From Bdellovibrionales bacterium RIFOXYD12_FULL_39_22 (lineage in GTDB: Bacteria > Bdellovibrionota > Bacteriovoracia > Bacteriovoracales > Bacteriovoracaceae), in the NCBI GenBank assembly GCA_001770205.1, contig MEQL01000042.1, positions 1 to 64,000 on the forward strand: a DNA stretch of 64,000 nucleotides, in the 5' to 3' direction. Of the stretch, positions 54,565 through 63,696 are shown in pieces. The first letter of the stretch is position 1. Each line of letters starts with the position of its first letter. The notes below the pieces were generated by a model. The model was not told the origin of the DNA and did no database searches. It saw only the letters and a program-made list of their open reading frames with translations. The translations under genes were made by a program, and so were the position numbers.

Positions 54565-55142
54565 TTTTTAAAAAATTCCTCTTTAAAATGGTTAAAGCCG
54601 ATTTTACAATTTTGTTGCCACTCTTCCAAACCGCCATCATCACTAACCCACTTATAGGAAACAAAATCCACTTTTAAATCCTGACAAACCTTAGCGATTG
54701 CATACAACTCCATCTCAAAAATATCACAAGAAGAGAGCAACGCTCTTTTAGCTGGTGAAAACGACTCGACTTTCTCTTGAGAAGTAAAGGTCTCGGTCGT
54801 AAAGCAACGAACCCCTTTTGTCCCTTTACACTGTAGTGCCAATCTCCCTCCATTTTTATCAAAGGGAGTAACGGTGTAAGGAACTAAGGGCGTGGCATCC
54901 ATATCAGCATTAACCACCTCAGATACTGCTAGCATGGCGCCCTTGGGTAACATAAAGCTACCACAGCTACCAAAATTACAGACGAGTGTCGGGCCATATT
55001 CTTTGATGGCCAAAGCTGTTTTATAGGCGGCATTTATCTTACCAACCCCCACATGAACGATTGGATATCCCCAAAGCATAGTCTCTCGATTACTCTCTTC
55101 AGGTACCGCACAAATAAAAACTATCTTTCCTTTTTCTGACAT
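54549..55142 (-). CDS. nucleosidase-like protein, MTA/SAH nucleosidase family
   Basis: A 197-residue cytoplasmic enzyme with the phosphorylase/nucleosidase pattern: VHVGVGKINAAYKTALAI, CNFGSCGSF, DIFEMELYAIAK (the base- and ribose-binding FEME) and FVSYKWVSDDGG with the catalytic Asp. It is shorter than MTA/SAH nucleosidase (about 230), so it may be a related futalosine or purine nucleosidase. Strong GGAGGGGG precedes the ATG. It likely cleaves methylthioadenosine or similar nucleosides. Confidence 0.85.
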   Translation of the reverse strand: MSEKGKIVFICAVPEESNRETMLWGYPIVHVGVGKINAAYKTALAIKEYGPTLVCNFGSCGSFMLPKGAMLAVSEVVNADMDATPLVPYTVTPFDKNGGRLALQCKGTKGVRCFTTETFTSQEKVESFSPAKRALLSSCDIFEMELYAIAKVCQDLKVDFVSYKWVSDDGGLEEWQQNCKIGFNHFKEEFFKNYLVN

Positions 55143-55263
55143 TCCCCCTCCAGTGCTTAAAGATTAACTACGCGACAGTAATTATTACACACCCACGCCT
55201 CACCTTTTAAAATCATGGCATAATAACAGTGATATGTAACCAGGTAAACTAGTTGGATACGAT

Positions 55264-56061
55264 ATGAAAATTGACTCTTTTTTGATCTTACTACTGATAC
55301 TACCGCTGGCCTTGATTTCAATTCCGGCCAGTGCCCAAGGCCAGCATAACATTTATCCACTGTCTGCCAAGTTACAGGCCAAACTCCATGGCCATTACGA
55401 TGACGTTCGCCCCTATGTGCTACACCTTAAAAATGGCCCCAATCTTGTCTGTCCTTCTATGAATATTGCTCAAGTCGATGATAAATTTGATGACATCGAT
55501 ACTCTAATTAGTGGCCTCAGCCTATCTCCCGAATGTATCTGGAAAACCATTAGCAATAATGCTAAAAGATTGGCCAAAAATTTAGCGGCCATTCACGGCT
55601 TCGCGTTTGGTGCCGTTCTTGAGGCCAGTATGGCGGTAGGAGCACAGTTTGGCCCAGAACTAGTAATAATGCCCTTTGATGACACTCATCTTTTGGTGGG
55701 AATGGTGCGATTCCAGGGCGGAGATCTCTCTATCGGCCTAAGTGGAGCAGGCTTCACCCAAGCAGTCATTCATGGTGAATGCGCTAATTCCATTTGGAGT
55801 TATTTGGGATGGTTTAAAAGCTTCTCTTCTTTGGCCATTACTAGAAGCATAGGCGTTAACTTTCCCCTCATTGATGAAAACCGCTCCTACTGTGATGCTC
55901 TGGCCTCTACTCGCGGAATGAACTCTTCGGTAATCGGCATTAGCTATACTCACTACGAACAACTCGGAAAATTTCTTTTGGTCAGCGGCCCTCGCACTCG
56001 CTCTATGATTGATTTTATAAAAAAGCTCAACACTTCCGATAATACTTCACTCAAACAATAA
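55264..56061 (+). CDS. secreted protein, unknown
   Basis: A 265-residue exported protein with a signal peptide (1-24, ending ASA). The mature part holds Cys residues at about 63, 90, 174 and 208, which could pair. A Gly-rich hydrophobic stretch around 110-135 (IHGFAFGAVLEASMAVGAQFG in shortened form) and strands GGDLSIGLSGAGFTQAV suggest membrane association or a lipid pocket. No known family is recognised. No clear binding site precedes the ATG. It is divergent from the nucleosidase gene. Confidence 0.65.
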   Translation: MKIDSFLILLLILPLALISIPASAQGQHNIYPLSAKLQAKLHGHYDDVRPYVLHLKNGPNLVCPSMNIAQVDDKFDDIDTLISGLSLSPECIWKTISNNAKRLAKNLAAIHGFAFGAVLEASMAVGAQFGPELVIMPFDDTHLLVGMVRFQGGDLSIGLSGAGFTQAVIHGECANSIWSYLGWFKSFSSLAITRSIGVNFPLIDENRSYCDALASTRGMNSSVIGISYTHYEQLGKFLLVSGPRTRSMIDFIKKLNTSDNTSLKQ

Positions 56062-56147
56062 AATCTTTCCACCGATGGTTAAATTAATAGTTGGCACACA
56101 ACCATCAGAAGTGATAACTTTTGTTATTACTCACTGGAGGTTTTTTG

Positions 56148-58241
56148 ATGAAGTTGCTACCTTTGGCAATAGTGGCCATTTTTTTTATTTTGTTTGGATT
56201 CTCTTGGGCGGAGGAAGGGCCTTCAACAACAACTATTACTACACTCAAAGAACTGCTCACTGATGCGAAACAAGAAATTGATTCTGACAACATTGAAAAT
56301 CGCATAAAACGAGAGTTAATGGAACTCGATTATGAACAAGACCTTAAAGTTTTTGATTTGGAAATCATTGATGGTATTAAAACCTCAATAGAATACAGTT
56401 ACGCACTAGAACCCTCCTACGTTGACGGTTACTATACTCGCGCTGATAAATACAAATTAACAAACCAAATTTCTCCTGGTGCATGGTTTGAACAGGACAC
56501 AGAAAAATTTCCAGTTTATCTGAATCTGGCAAAAGGTGACGAGTTAATCTTTGTGCGACAATTTAAGCAGCAAAAAAAGGCCATCCTGGCGCTTCCTATG
56601 CATCCTGGCCAATTCCCCTGGAACTCTGAACGCGCCATAAAACTAGATCCCGGCACTTTCGTATCAATTCCGACAAACCTCAATCTTACCATTGGGGCCA
56701 ATGCTACCTTTGAAGATGGGGCCATCTCCGGCCGCGCGGGAATTTATTATTTAATTGGAGGATCATTTGACATCAACGTCTTCATAAAAAAAGATAACCG
56801 TGTCCGAATAAAACTCATTCCTCTGCGCAGGAAGGCCATCGGGGCAAATGCTCGTCTTCGTACTAATTTTGATTATGAGGTATTCAAAATAGGCAGTGGT
56901 AAGGACTTTGTAAGCGAGGAAATTAATGAGCTAACAGACAGATCCATCAAAAAATTAACTAATGGAGAAATTCTAGCTCTGGGAATTTCTTCCGAAAAGG
57001 GAAACCTTTTCATGTTTGACTATGAATTAAATCTTAACGATGAAACCGCTCGAAAAATATATGATCATATTTTGGGAAGCACGCTAAAGTTTTCTCGCAT
57101 CAGAGTTAACGACCTCCAATTAAAACCTCTCTCCACGGCCTTAATTTCCGATCTCACTTTGGCCGATGCCATTCACGACGAAGATAAAGAGCTCCCCAAT
57201 GACAGCATGAAGCGAGTAATACGCCACTTTAAAGGGGAAAATAAATATACCCAAATCAATGCAAATATTAAGGTGGGATTTAGATTAATTGATCTTCGTG
57301 CTTCGCACACTATCTCTAAAAGCTATATAACCTATTTTAACAAAGACAATGTTCCCGAATACTACTATTTTGTTAATGACACTACTCAAACTCGCAACAG
57401 CTTCTTTTTCCGCCTACTAAAAGATACCTCCGTCACTCACAACTCTTTCATGCTAATGAGGGCAGATAGTGCTGGTAATGTTTTACCAAATGCTTTTTCT
57501 GACTACGGAATGATTCACGAATTTAGTGATAAATATTTCCGGCGCGATGAACAAAATACCGTAAAGGGATTACTAGAAATAAACAATCCTGTGATGTATG
57601 AAATGGTAGATTGGAAACATCTTATGCCGACCGATGAAACCCAAGAAAAATCTCGGATCTATTTTTTAATGAATATTGGCAAAACGGCCTTCGATAAAAT
57701 ACGCAACATGCCAATAGATAAAATCCGTGCCACCGTGGAACTAAAGGTTATTGAACTGGCCAGACAATTTCCCAGCTACTCTATCTGCTCCAAAAACGAT
57801 TCCTACCAAAACGGCCGTGATCAAGACCAATTTGACATAGCTTTACAAACTGATGATGAAATATTGAATTGCTACTATTACGAAATTGAAAAAATTGTTA
57901 AATTTTTGTCTTCCGGTTTTGATGACCGCTTGGAGAATAAACTCTCCCTAGAAAAGAGAGTTTATAAATTTTTCGACTTGCAAAAAAGCTATCTTTTTAA
58001 ACGAATTGGCCCGGGAATTATCAACGAACTTCTGGACAAAGAGACCACTAATCTAGAAACGGTTTCAGAATTCAGATGGTCTTCCAAAAGAGTAAATAGC
58101 AAAACTTATCGTTTGGGAGATAATCCTCATTCGGAATTACTAGAATCCCTACAATACACGATGCTGTTTTTAAATAACCGCTCCTTTGATCTACGCCTAG
58201 TTGGTTATGAATTTGAAAAAAATTTAATGCCGCCGAAATAG
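56148..58241 (+). CDS. large secreted protein, unknown
   Basis: About 697 residues from the ATG at 56148, which follows TGGAGG by seven bases. The signal peptide is KLLPLAIVAIFFILFGFSWA. The mature protein is mixed alpha and beta, with many charged strands (VKVGFRL, FFRLLKDTS in shortened form) and no repeats or catalytic motif that I can assign. The neighbours at 55.3 and 58.2 kb are also unknown envelope proteins, so these may form one surface assembly. The gene ends three bases from a convergent barrel-like gene. Confidence 0.7.
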   Translation: MKLLPLAIVAIFFILFGFSWAEEGPSTTTITTLKELLTDAKQEIDSDNIENRIKRELMELDYEQDLKVFDLEIIDGIKTSIEYSYALEPSYVDGYYTRADKYKLTNQISPGAWFEQDTEKFPVYLNLAKGDELIFVRQFKQQKKAILALPMHPGQFPWNSERAIKLDPGTFVSIPTNLNLTIGANATFEDGAISGRAGIYYLIGGSFDINVFIKKDNRVRIKLIPLRRKAIGANARLRTNFDYEVFKIGSGKDFVSEEINELTDRSIKKLTNGEILALGISSEKGNLFMFDYELNLNDETARKIYDHILGSTLKFSRIRVNDLQLKPLSTALISDLTLADAIHDEDKELPNDSMKRVIRHFKGENKYTQINANIKVGFRLIDLRASHTISKSYITYFNKDNVPEYYYFVNDTTQTRNSFFFRLLKDTSVTHNSFMLMRADSAGNVLPNAFSDYGMIHEFSDKYFRRDEQNTVKGLLEINNPVMYEMVDWKHLMPTDETQEKSRIYFLMNIGKTAFDKIRNMPIDKIRATVELKVIELARQFPSYSICSKNDSYQNGRDQDQFDIALQTDDEILNCYYYEIEKIVKFLSSGFDDRLENKLSLEKRVYKFFDLQKSYLFKRIGPGIINELLDKETTNLETVSEFRWSSKRVNSKTYRLGDNPHSELLESLQYTMLFLNNRSFDLRLVGYEFEKNLMPPK

Positions 58242-58244
58242 CAG

Positions 58245-59060
58245 TTAGAAAAGCTTTAAGCTAGGAAAGCCCATAAAGGTTAGTTGAAAGACGGCCAAAA
58301 AATCACTTCCTGTTTGAGTCGAACGAAATTGGCCGGCCCCCACCACATAACTCCAACGCTCTTTACTCTGCTTAAAAAATAAAAATTGCGAAAGCGCACT
58401 GCCATTTAAAATTCTATTTTTCACATCCCGATGAACCACTCCGAGCGTAAACGCAGAGAAGGAACGGCCAGCGGTAATTTCCCAAATATCTTGATATTCC
58501 CCATGAATATCGCACAAAAGGACATTAGCATAATCACTAAATGGTCGCCCTTTTTTATCATAATCAGAAAAAGAGAGCTTCTCCATTGAATACTCTCCCA
58601 AAAGAAAAAATCCCCAAAGGGCCAATCCACTTTTGGCCCTTATAAATTCTCGCCCAATGAACCCTCGGCAATTTATTTCCTGACAATCAAAATAGTTAAA
58701 ATCAGTACTGACCAATGTCTTGCCATATCCTGCACTTAAATTAATCAGCGAAATAGGTAAAAACTCAGTTACTACTTGCAATCCATTTATTAGCGCACTA
58801 CTAGAAAATTTTACACTCGGCCGCCAAATGCCATACATTATTTCCTTATTATTATTCTTATCCTTGGCGTTTGCCGAAAATGTTTCTCCCCATAGCAAAA
58901 AATTATATCCCAATTCGGTACTGATATCGGCCCCTAAGGAAGGAGCACTTCGCACGGAACTTTCCACCAAATAGTCCATCTGCCCAAATAACTGGCCAGA
59001 TACCACAACCACCAATATCAAATATAGATTTTTAAAATTATTTGACTGTGATAGTAGCAC
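58245..59060 (-). CDS. probable outer-membrane beta-barrel protein
   Basis: A 271-residue protein starting at GTG. An N-terminal signal (NLYLILVVVVSGQLFGQ) is followed by alternating amphipathic strands (ALWGFFLLGEYSM, FTLGVVHRDVKN) and an aromatic terminus SLKLF, typical of barrels inserted by BAM. The two cysteines in DCQEINCRG may form a disulfide in an external loop. Its start overlaps the stop of the next upstream gene by three bases (CTAGTG), so they are likely co-translated. Function is unknown. Confidence 0.68.
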   Translation of the reverse strand: MLLSQSNNFKNLYLILVVVVSGQLFGQMDYLVESSVRSAPSLGADISTELGYNFLLWGETFSANAKDKNNNKEIMYGIWRPSVKFSSSALINGLQVVTEFLPISLINLSAGYGKTLVSTDFNYFDCQEINCRGFIGREFIRAKSGLALWGFFLLGEYSMEKLSFSDYDKKGRPFSDYANVLLCDIHGEYQDIWEITAGRSFSAFTLGVVHRDVKNRILNGSALSQFLFFKQSKERWSYVVGAGQFRSTQTGSDFLAVFQLTFMGFPSLKLF

Positions 59061-59638
59061 TAGCGCCGCCCGCTGCTACTACTGCTACTGCCGAAACGAT
59101 ATTTCAATCCAATTTCCATATTAAAAAAAGAAATGGGAGCATTTACTTTATAAGAACCAATATCGCCATAAATATCAAAACCACGCCAAATAGGAATATT
59201 GAGTCCAAAACCAAAAGAGTATCCCCAAAAAGTTCCATCTATCTGCGAATCATCGATTATACCATCTCTATTGTAGATGGCCTTAATCGTGTGGTTAGTA
59301 TATCCCAACGAAAAATTAACAATTGGCGTATAGTTATAGCGCAAATTTAGCCCGTAAGCGTTATCATCCATAGTAATATCGTAAACATCCCCGGCCGCAT
59401 TTTCTCGATCATTGTTTATGAAAGTATAACCCTTATAAAAGGCCTCCAGCGCAAAAGATCCTCTCTGTGCCCCCACCATAAAACCCACATCGTCTGCCGC
59501 TCCTCCGTTATCTATTTCACTCCCAGACATAATGTAAGCATAGTTTTGCTGCACTGCCAAATAAGGCACAAACCACGCCGCCAAAACAGAAGACGAACTG
59601 AAAAACAAAAAAATGGCACCCAAAAATAATGGCCTCAT
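59060..59638 (-). CDS. small outer-membrane beta-barrel protein with Ser-rich tail
   Basis: A 192-residue protein with a signal peptide (1-20). About eight predicted strands (FMVGAQRGSFALEAFY, YGLNLRYNYTP, GYSFGFGLNIPI, MEIGLKYRFG) fit an OmpW/OmpA-type barrel. It ends with an extra run of serines after the last aromatic strand, unusual for a BAM signal. Strong AAGGAGG precedes the ATG. It follows the BON-like gene directly and is coupled to the next barrel gene. Confidence 0.72.
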   Translation of the reverse strand: MRPLFLGAIFLFFSSSSVLAAWFVPYLAVQQNYAYIMSGSEIDNGGAADDVGFMVGAQRGSFALEAFYKGYTFINNDRENAAGDVYDITMDDNAYGLNLRYNYTPIVNFSLGYTNHTIKAIYNRDGIIDDSQIDGTFWGYSFGFGLNIPIWRGFDIYGDIGSYKVNAPISFFNMEIGLKYRFGSSSSSSGRR

Positions 59639-60025
59639 TTAGTTTTCCTCCTTAATGTCGACTCTATTCGGAAGTGCCGGCCCACTACTAGATCCCCCCT
59701 CTCCGTTACCACTAGAGGAACTTATCTCTGAATCATCATCTTGCTGTCGGCCACCGAAACATGTGATACTTCCGGCAGAGATATCCCAATTTTCCACGTT
59801 AAATACAATCTCTCGTACTCCCGGGAGCGAAGTCAAATCATGCCAAAGATACTCTATCTCTTTGGCCACGAAATCCTTCCCTGCCCCTTTTTGCAAAATT
59901 CCGGTAAAGTGTACACTTCGAGTTGAACTAGAATATTGTAATTGCGAAAGATCAACATTATGTCGCTGCAAAGTAGTTCGCACCATTTTGTTAACCTCTA
60001 ACCGCGAATACTCTTTTTTTATCAT
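59639..60025 (-). CDS. small protein with BON-like core and Ser/Gly-rich tail
   Basis: A 128-residue protein without a clear signal peptide. Residues 10-85 (NKMVRTTLQRHNVDLSQL, HFTGILQKG, LPGVREIVFNVENW) have the alpha-beta pattern of BON-like domains, which bind lipid or partner proteins. The tail from 95 is rich in Ser, Gly and Asp. Its Ser-rich ending resembles that of the neighbouring barrel protein, and the genes abut (59638/59639). Weak GGAA precedes the ATG. Function is unknown. Confidence 0.6.
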   Translation of the reverse strand: MIKKEYSRLEVNKMVRTTLQRHNVDLSQLQYSSSTRSVHFTGILQKGAGKDFVAKEIEYLWHDLTSLPGVREIVFNVENWDISAGSITCFGGRQQDDDSEISSSSGNGEGGSSSGPALPNRVDIKEEN

Positions 60026-60058
60026 AAAAATTTTCCAAACTTTTTAGCTACTTTAGTT

Positions 60059-60979
60059 CTAACGGCCACCATTTAATGCGGCAATTCTCTTCTCTAGCGG
60101 TGGATGAGTGGACATAATTTCGGCCCAACTCATCTGGTTTGAAATATTTAAGGCCGGTGCATGCCCACGTTGCCCAAGAACACTCTCATCTTGCGCATGG
60201 GCCTGGCGAATTTGAGGATAAGCGCGCTTAAGCGCATTCAATGCTTTTACCATACTATTCTTACTAACAAACTGAGCGCTTCCAGCATCTGCCCGATACT
60301 CTCTTGCGCGAGAAAACCATGCTACTATCGGATAGGCCAATATTCCAAAAACCGTCATTAGCATTTGACGTAAAAAATAGTGCGCTAATCCGCCCAATCC
60401 TCTTCCATTATCATCGTTGCGCCTAGTAGCGTTACTAATTATTTCTGCCACCACATAGGCAAAAAACATTACAAACGCATTAACTACTCCTTGAATAATC
60501 GTCATGGTAACCATATCACCATTAACAATGTGGGCAACTTCATGCCCGATAACACCATCTACCTCTTCGTTATCCATTCGCTCCAGCAACGCCGTGGAAA
60601 GTGCAACCAAGGAATCATCCTTGGATCTGCCGGTGGCAAAAGCGTTGACGTCATGAGATCGGAAAACTCCCACCTCTGGCATAGTGTTCATTCCTGCACG
60701 TTTTGCAATATTGTGCACTCGCAAAACAAGTGCACTCTGTGGGCCGGTGGGCGATAGGATTTCCACTCCATGAAATGTTTTTGCCATCCATTTGGAAAGC
60801 AGTAACGAAATAAACGCCCCTCCCATTCCCCAAAAAAGACAGATAGCAAATAGTTGAGGATATCCTCCTCCTAAGTAGTAGTATAAAATTTGATTAAGCC
60901 CAAAAACTTCGATTATCAAAGAGAGCACCGCCATTATGGCGATGTTAACAAGCAAACCTAAAAAGATTGTTCTAAACAT
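60059..60979 (-). CDS. htpX: HtpX-like membrane zinc metalloprotease
   Basis: About 306 residues from the ATG at 60979, seven bases after AGGAG. A longer frame to 61126 lacks a site. Two N-terminal helices (FLGLLVNIAIMAVLSLII and FAICLFWGMGGAFISLL in part) lead to the cytosolic peptidase domain with HEVAH in VIGHEVAHIVNGDM and the third ligand Glu in AREYRADAGSA. Two more helices lie between. HtpX degrades misfolded inner-membrane proteins. GRSKDDSLVALSTALLE is typical. Confidence 0.95.
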   Translation of the reverse strand: MFRTIFLGLLVNIAIMAVLSLIIEVFGLNQILYYYLGGGYPQLFAICLFWGMGGAFISLLLSKWMAKTFHGVEILSPTGPQSALVLRVHNIAKRAGMNTMPEVGVFRSHDVNAFATGRSKDDSLVALSTALLERMDNEEVDGVIGHEVAHIVNGDMVTMTIIQGVVNAFVMFFAYVVAEIISNATRRNDDNGRGLGGLAHYFLRQMLMTVFGILAYPIVAWFSRAREYRADAGSAQFVSKNSMVKALNALKRAYPQIRQAHAQDESVLGQRGHAPALNISNQMSWAEIMSTHPPLEKRIAALNGGR

Positions 60980-60998
60980 AAACTTTACTCCTAATAAA

Positions 60999-61451
60999 CT
61001 AATTTTTTGTTCTGGACAATATTTCTTTGACCGGAATATTATTCTGGGAATCATCCGCTGACAACTGAGAATAATCGGCCCTGGAATTGATATAGCGCCG
61101 AAGCTTGATTCGCGCCTCCTCATCAATCCCTAAAAATAAAATACCGATAGTAAAAGAGCGATCTCTATTTTGAGGCGACTTATTTCTAACTTGCCCCTTT
61201 AGCGCAAAAGACTTTTCCCCAGGTAATTTTATAGATATGTCTACATACTTATTCATCTTCCAAACTTTATATTCATTAAATAGTGTTACGCTTACCCCTC
61301 CCAAACTTATATCCTTTGCGTTAACCGTATCGTAAACATTTCCGCCTATAATATCTACTAAAATGGGGTTCATGGCATCTGGCGAAACACGGACAAATTT
61401 ACGATCTTTGGCGCTTTTTTTGCGAAAAATTGAAAAAAACCAAGAAAACAT
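60999..61451 (-). CDS. PilZ domain protein
   Basis: A 150-residue cytosolic protein preceded by GAAGGAAT. It carries a PilZ domain with RKFVRVSP (RxxxR-type start, residues 17-24) and DISLGGV (DxSxxG) near 48-54, and the closing strand IGILFLGID. The hallmark residues are better kept than in the membrane-PilZ proteins, so cyclic di-GMP binding is likely. It lies 5 bases after a CheY-like gene and 19 bases before htpX. Confidence 0.88.
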   Translation of the reverse strand: MFSWFFSIFRKKSAKDRKFVRVSPDAMNPILVDIIGGNVYDTVNAKDISLGGVSVTLFNEYKVWKMNKYVDISIKLPGEKSFALKGQVRNKSPQNRDRSFTIGILFLGIDEEARIKLRRYINSRADYSQLSADDSQNNIPVKEILSRTKN

Positions 61452-61456
61452 AACTT

Positions 61457-61831
61457 CTATTCCTTCACACCCAGCGCCCGCTTAACCGCAGCAATTAACT
61501 TATCCTCAGAAAACGGTTTGTTAATAAACATTACATCAGACAATGTTTCAAAAAATTGGCGGGCCTCAGCAATAAATCCAGAAATAACTAAAATAGGAGT
61601 TTGCTTATTTATATTCTCTCTCTCTCTTAGTGCTACCACCAATCCCCCACCGGTCATGATCGGCATACGATGATCTGTACAAATGAGGTCAAATTTTTCT
61701 CTCTCCGCCTGCTGATAGGCATCCAAACCATTACCCGCGGAATTAATAATGCACTCTAAATTAGCAGAAAGCATCTCTTTGATTATTTCTACAATTTCTG
61801 GCTCATCATCTACAACTAAAATTTTATACAT
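61457..61831 (-). CDS. single-domain response regulator
   Basis: About 124 residues from the ATG at 61831. An ATG at 61888 is in frame but lacks a site. It is a CheY-like receiver: acid pocket VVDDEPE, phospho-acceptor Asp in LICTDHRMP, Thr/Ser switch ILVISG, Lys in INKPFSED. No output domain follows, so it acts by binding a partner. The PilZ gene next to it makes a cyclic di-GMP link plausible. Confidence 0.92.
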   Translation of the reverse strand: MYKILVVDDEPEIVEIIKEMLSANLECIINSAGNGLDAYQQAEREKFDLICTDHRMPIMTGGGLVVALRERENINKQTPILVISGFIAEARQFFETLSDVMFINKPFSEDKLIAAVKRALGVKE

Positions 61832-61997
61832 AGACAATCTCTGATAGTGGTTTAAGTTCACACCAAAATACCTTCTACATGGTAGCATATTTTTGAATTG
61901 GTATACATTTTTTAATTATTGTTTGTGAAAAAAAGCTATCCATTGTAACCTTATTGCTAGAAGCAGAATATTTAGTTTATGTAAAGGATTCACTGGG

Positions 61998-63155
61998 ATG
62001 GATAATAAAATACTGGATAATAAAAGCATTCTTATTATCGATGATGATGAGTCATTTAATCAGTTTTTAACCTTAGTCTTGAAAAAAATTGGAAATTTTC
62101 AAATAGATGCTGAAACGGATCCTCAAGTAGGTTTTAATAAAATACTTTTTTATAAACCCGACTTAATTATTCTGGATATCGTAATGCCTGGCAGTGATGG
62201 CATAAACGTCGGTAAGGCAATAGACATAATTCACGACAAAGGCATTCCAACTATATTTATCTCCGCCGATCGCTCCTACGAAAAACAGATTAAACCAAAA
62301 CATTTCCAAAATGTTGTAACTTTTTTGCCAAAGCCAATCAAAAAAGAAGTTTTAGAAAAAACAATAGTTGATGTTTTCACTCGCGCATTAGAAAAAAAAC
62401 GTACTCCTTCAGAGAGTCAACGATATGTTACTTATTCTCGTCCACTCCCGCTTGTAATCATTGCCCTTTTGCATATTTTTGAACCCCTTTCCAAAATCTT
62501 ATATTTTAAGGCCTCTACTGAGTTTCCATTTTCGATAGTTTTTAACAACATTTTGGCCATTGATAATCCTAAAAGTTTTTTTGAATTTTGGTTACTCTTT
62601 CCATTAGCTGGTGCGGCATTACTCAGCGTTAGACAATGGGCCTACATCTTTTTCTTACTAGTCCAGGCCTATGCCATCTTTTTACATCTGACCTATAAGG
62701 CATTTACCTGGCCATATATTAGTCAATCTCCTTTGGTCTCTTCATCTCTTTTGTTGGCCGCGAATGTTTTGTTAATCATCTATTTTTTAATACCAGCAGT
62801 GCGTCGCCCCTTTTTCAACCGCCGCCTACGCTGGTGGGAAACTGCCCCGCGCTTTGATATTAATATTCCCTGCACTATCGCCCGCGCCAGCGGCCAACTA
62901 GTAGATTGTCGCTTAGTTAATCTCTCCAAAACTGGCGCCTTCATTCGTCCGCCTATTGAACTATCAATGTTTGAAAGTATTTCTATAAAATTTTCTTTTT
63001 ATAATTTGACCTTTGCCTTACGTGCTAGAGTGGTCAACAAACATACTGTCGAAGATTTTAGTGGTTACGGTGTAAAATTTAAATTTGTACAATTCGGTAG
63101 TAAATGGAACATGTCTAAACTAATTCGGGCCTTGCGAGTGTTGCACGGCCAATGA
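61998..63155 (+). CDS. CheY receiver fused to membrane-PilZ core
   Basis: A 385-residue protein. A receiver spans 10-125 (IDDDES, LIILDIVMPGSDG, FLPKPIKK). Four membrane segments lie at about 150-255. The linker RLRWWETAPRF and PilZ domain (about 275-375) contain LVNLSKTGAF and GYGVKFKFV. The same membrane-linker-PilZ unit, without the receiver, is at 4696-5673. Phosphorylation may tune the PilZ response to cyclic di-GMP at the membrane. AAGGA lies before the ATG. Confidence 0.88.
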   Translation: MDNKILDNKSILIIDDDESFNQFLTLVLKKIGNFQIDAETDPQVGFNKILFYKPDLIILDIVMPGSDGINVGKAIDIIHDKGIPTIFISADRSYEKQIKPKHFQNVVTFLPKPIKKEVLEKTIVDVFTRALEKKRTPSESQRYVTYSRPLPLVIIALLHIFEPLSKILYFKASTEFPFSIVFNNILAIDNPKSFFEFWLLFPLAGAALLSVRQWAYIFFLLVQAYAIFLHLTYKAFTWPYISQSPLVSSSLLLAANVLLIIYFLIPAVRRPFFNRRLRWWETAPRFDINIPCTIARASGQLVDCRLVNLSKTGAFIRPPIELSMFESISIKFSFYNLTFALRARVVNKHTVEDFSGYGVKFKFVQFGSKWNMSKLIRALRVLHGQ

Positions 63156-63161
63156 GAAAAA

Positions 63162-63554
63162 CTATTCGGTAAGTCGTCTTACTTTAGCAATAAGATCTTT
63201 AGGGTTAATCGGTTTTTCAACAAAGTCCTGCACCGGTAACCAGGAATCATCGCGATCCTTATTGGAAAAAGTTCCGGCATAAGATCCCTTTGCGTTAACC
63301 GCTGATAGCATCAGAATAGGAATTTTGCTAGTGCGAGCATCTTCTTTAATTGCTCTGGCCATTTCAAAACCGGCACCTTCATTTTCTGGAAACATAACAT
63401 CCAAAATAATTAAATCCGGTGCAAAATTTAAAATATTATTTACAACATTTTCCTCATCGTACTGGGCCGCAATTTTATGGCCAACACTCTCTAATGCAAT
63501 AGTCATTGATTCAACAATATTTCTATCATCATCAACAATATAGATTTTTTTCAT
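63162..63554 (-). CDS. single-domain response regulator
   Basis: A 130-residue CheY-like receiver: VDDDRN, LIILDVMFPENEG with the Asp, PILMLSAVN and the Lys in FVEKPINPKD. It lacks an output domain. GGGG precedes the ATG. The gene converges with the receiver-PilZ gene, six bases apart, and their kinase is not evident nearby. The hybrid kinase at 42923 is a distant candidate. Confidence 0.9.
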   Translation of the reverse strand: MKKIYIVDDDRNIVESMTIALESVGHKIAAQYDEENVVNNILNFAPDLIILDVMFPENEGAGFEMARAIKEDARTSKIPILMLSAVNAKGSYAGTFSNKDRDDSWLPVQDFVEKPINPKDLIAKVRRLTE

Positions 63555-63696
63555 GTTGTGTCCCCTACCAATAAGTGTTTTAATTTTACAGCTAATATAC
63601 TACATTACTTATGCGCTAAAATGCAAAGAACAATTCTCACTGAAAATGGCCGATCTTTTTGGTTGGCCTTTTACCCAAAGGGAGCAAAGTCATTCC

